Positions 62,862-64,000 of a DNA stretch of 64,000 bases are shown piece by piece (positions within the stretch are counted from its first letter, which is position 1; every line of letters begins with the position of its first letter). Where the stretch lies: contig CAVWBH010000009.1 of assembly GCA_963753195.1 (NCBI GenBank), forward strand, positions 806,001 through 870,000, written 5' to 3'. The notes below the pieces were generated by a model. The model was not told where the DNA came from. It ran no database searches and saw only the letters and a program-made list of their open reading frames with translations. The stretch comes from Palsa-504 sp963753195. GTDB lineage: Bacteria > Actinomycetota > Actinomycetes > Streptosporangiales > Streptosporangiaceae. The translations under genes and the position numbers were made by a program.

Positions 62862-63620
62862 CTAGACGAGGACGGCGCCGCCGGATATGTCGAGGACGGC
62901 GCCGGTGATCCAGCCGGACTCGGCGGAGGCGAGGAACGCGGCGGCGGTGGCGACGTCCTGCGGGGTGCCGAGCCGTCTGAGCGGGTGCGCGTCGGCGAGC
63001 GAGGCCTGCAGTTGGGGCGGGATCCGGTTCTGGTTGCCCTCGGTGAGGATGGTCTCCGGGGTGATGCAGTTGACGCGGATGCCGAACGGGCCCGCCTGGG
63101 CGGCGGCCGCCTGGGTCAGCAGCGCGACGCCCGCCTTGGCCGCCGCGTACGGCATCGGCGAGCGGGGGTCGGCGCGGCGCCCGGCGGCTGAGCCGATGGT
63201 GATTATCGTGCCGCCGCGGCGTTCCTTCATCCCGGGCAGGAAGCTCTTCAGGGTGAGGAAGGTGGCCAGCAGGTTGCTGTCGACTGTGGCGCGCCACCCG
63301 TCCTCGGGGATCTGCTCAAGCGGCACGGGCGGGGTGAGGCTGCCGCCGGCGTTGGCGACCAGGATGCTAACCGGCCCCCATGCCTCCTCGATCTGGCCGC
63401 GCACCGACTCAACCTGTTTGTAGTCGGTGACGTCGCCGGTCGTGGCCATGGCCTGGCCGCCGTCGCTAATGATCGCGGCCGCCACGCGGTCCGCAGCGGC
63501 CTGGTCGCGCCCGTGCACGGCGACGGCGGCCCCGCGGCGCGCGAACTCGGCGGCGATGGCTGCCCCGATGCCCCGGGTGCTGCCGGTGACCAGGGCGATC
63601 TGCCCGTCGAGCGAGCTCAC
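62862..63620 (-). CDS. Short-chain dehydrogenase/reductase
   Basis: 252 aa classical SDR from GTG 63620. VTGSTRGIGAA (cofactor), NAGGS, catalytic Ser near ITIGSAAG, YAAAK (Tyr/Lys), ...WITGAVLDISGGAVL end. HGRDQ after beta-2 suggests NADP(H) preference (Arg). Substrate unknown. Its GTG overlaps the stop of the upstream VOC gene (GTGA). Confidence 0.88.
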   Translation of the reverse strand: MSSLDGQIALVTGSTRGIGAAIAAEFARRGAAVAVHGRDQAAADRVAAAIISDGGQAMATTGDVTDYKQVESVRGQIEEAWGPVSILVANAGGSLTPPVPLEQIPEDGWRATVDSNLLATFLTLKSFLPGMKERRGGTIITIGSAAGRRADPRSPMPYAAAKAGVALLTQAAAAQAGPFGIRVNCITPETILTEGNQNRIPPQLQASLADAHPLRRLGTPQDVATAAAFLASAESGWITGAVLDISGGAVLV

Positions 63621-64000
63621 TGGTGCACCTCCTTCACCGCGGTGAGGATCTCCATGAGGTGGCCGTCCGGGTCCCGGAAGTAGGTGCCGCGGCGGCCGTT
63701 CTTGCTGGTGTAGACCTGACCGGGCTGACGGCCCTGCGGGTCGGCATAGTACGTGATGCCCCGATCCTTGATCCGGGCGAAGGTGGCCTGGAATTCCTCG
63801 TCGCTCAGCTGGAACGCGTAGTGGTGCTCGTCGACGTGGTCGTAGTGATCGAAGTCCAGGCTCACCCCGTTGGCCAGCGTCACCGGGGTGAAGTGCGCCA
63901 CCGGCGGGTCAACCGGCAGGCCGAGCAGGCCGGCCAGGAACTGTGCCGATAGCTGCGGGTCGTGCGCGGGAACGATGGTGTGGTTCAGCTCGATGGGCAT
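63617..64000 (-). CDS. VOC (glyoxalase/dioxygenase fold) protein
   Basis: 127 aa; ATG lies exactly at the right edge of the window, so a longer N-terminus cannot be excluded. Two beta-alpha-beta-beta-beta modules: IELNHTIVPAHDPQLSAQFL and QVYTSKNGRRGTYFRDPDGHLMEIL. Potential metal ligands: His in LNHTI, His in DEHHYAFQL and Glu in LMEIL. Translationally coupled to the SDR. Enzyme or resistance role unknown. Confidence 0.85.
   Translation of the reverse strand: MPIELNHTIVPAHDPQLSAQFLAGLLGLPVDPPVAHFTPVTLANGVSLDFDHYDHVDEHHYAFQLSDEEFQATFARIKDRGITYYADPQGRQPGQVYTSKNGRRGTYFRDPDGHLMEILTAVKEVHQ

Overview
This is about 64 kb of very GC-rich chromosomal DNA with strong G/C bias at third codon positions. 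GTG and TTG starts are frequent, and several genes appear to have leaderless promoters. Gene content (GlgE trehalose/maltosyl pathway, CIRCE-controlled groES-groEL with a His-rich GroEL tail, guaB-guaB3, NucS, DUF3017, DUF5709, LpdA-type reductase) points to a high-GC actinomycete. A Streptosporangiales-like or related soil lineage is my inference; no rRNA, tRNA or CRISPR array is visible to settle it.

Layout. 1-7.95 kb is branched-chain amino acid synthesis on the minus strand: ilvB-ilvN-ilvC, a CHAD protein, then a 59-aa ORF-leuB-ilvE. Both operons start with the same 17-bp inverted repeat, followed about 54 nt later by a short Leu/Val leader peptide. The ilv leader ends in a classical attenuator; the leu leader has two mutually exclusive hairpins. 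7.9-18.6 kb holds a PAS-GGDEF-EAL protein, an LpdA-like reductase flanked by N-terminal stubs of two other genes, a frameshifted PH-domain protein, an M20 hydrolase, a glutamate-cysteine ligase-like enzyme and a D,D-carboxypeptidase. 18.6-26.2 kb holds trpS, guaB3, guaB, a secreted sedolisin and groEL/groES. 26.3-29.1 kb holds a coiled-coil protein and kynureninase.

29.1-36.6 kb is the most unusual part: three tandem paralogous membrane GGDEF (diguanylate cyclase) genes lie downstream of guaA. They are separated by near-identical AT-rich spacers carrying palindromes, and each junction keeps a decayed copy of the guaA 3' end. This shows the array grew by duplication of a [guaA tail + spacer + cyclase] unit. 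36.6-42.6 kb holds a CNNM/CorC transporter, galE, a second M20 hydrolase and a complete IS1182-type insertion sequence. The IS lies just past mdh, which has a +1 frameshift near its 3' end and now stops inside the IS terminal repeat.

42.6-49.8 kb holds mdh, icd, DUF3017, a convergent FHA-regulator/Ser-Thr kinase pair and two small-to-medium actinobacterial proteins. 49.8-60.4 kb is an alpha-glucan/trehalose locus: glgP (frameshifted by a 31-nt duplication) divergent from glgE-treS-mak-glgB. 60.4-64 kb holds DUF5709, an alpha/beta hydrolase and a zinc-ribbon-like protein divergent from nucS, then an SDR and a VOC protein.

Themes. GTP supply (guaA, guaB, guaB3) sits beside an expanded c-di-GMP signalling set. 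Slippage-prone direct repeats have changed the reading frames of two genes. A 29-bp element recurs just after the stop codons of lpdA, guaA and icd and in one guaA relic.
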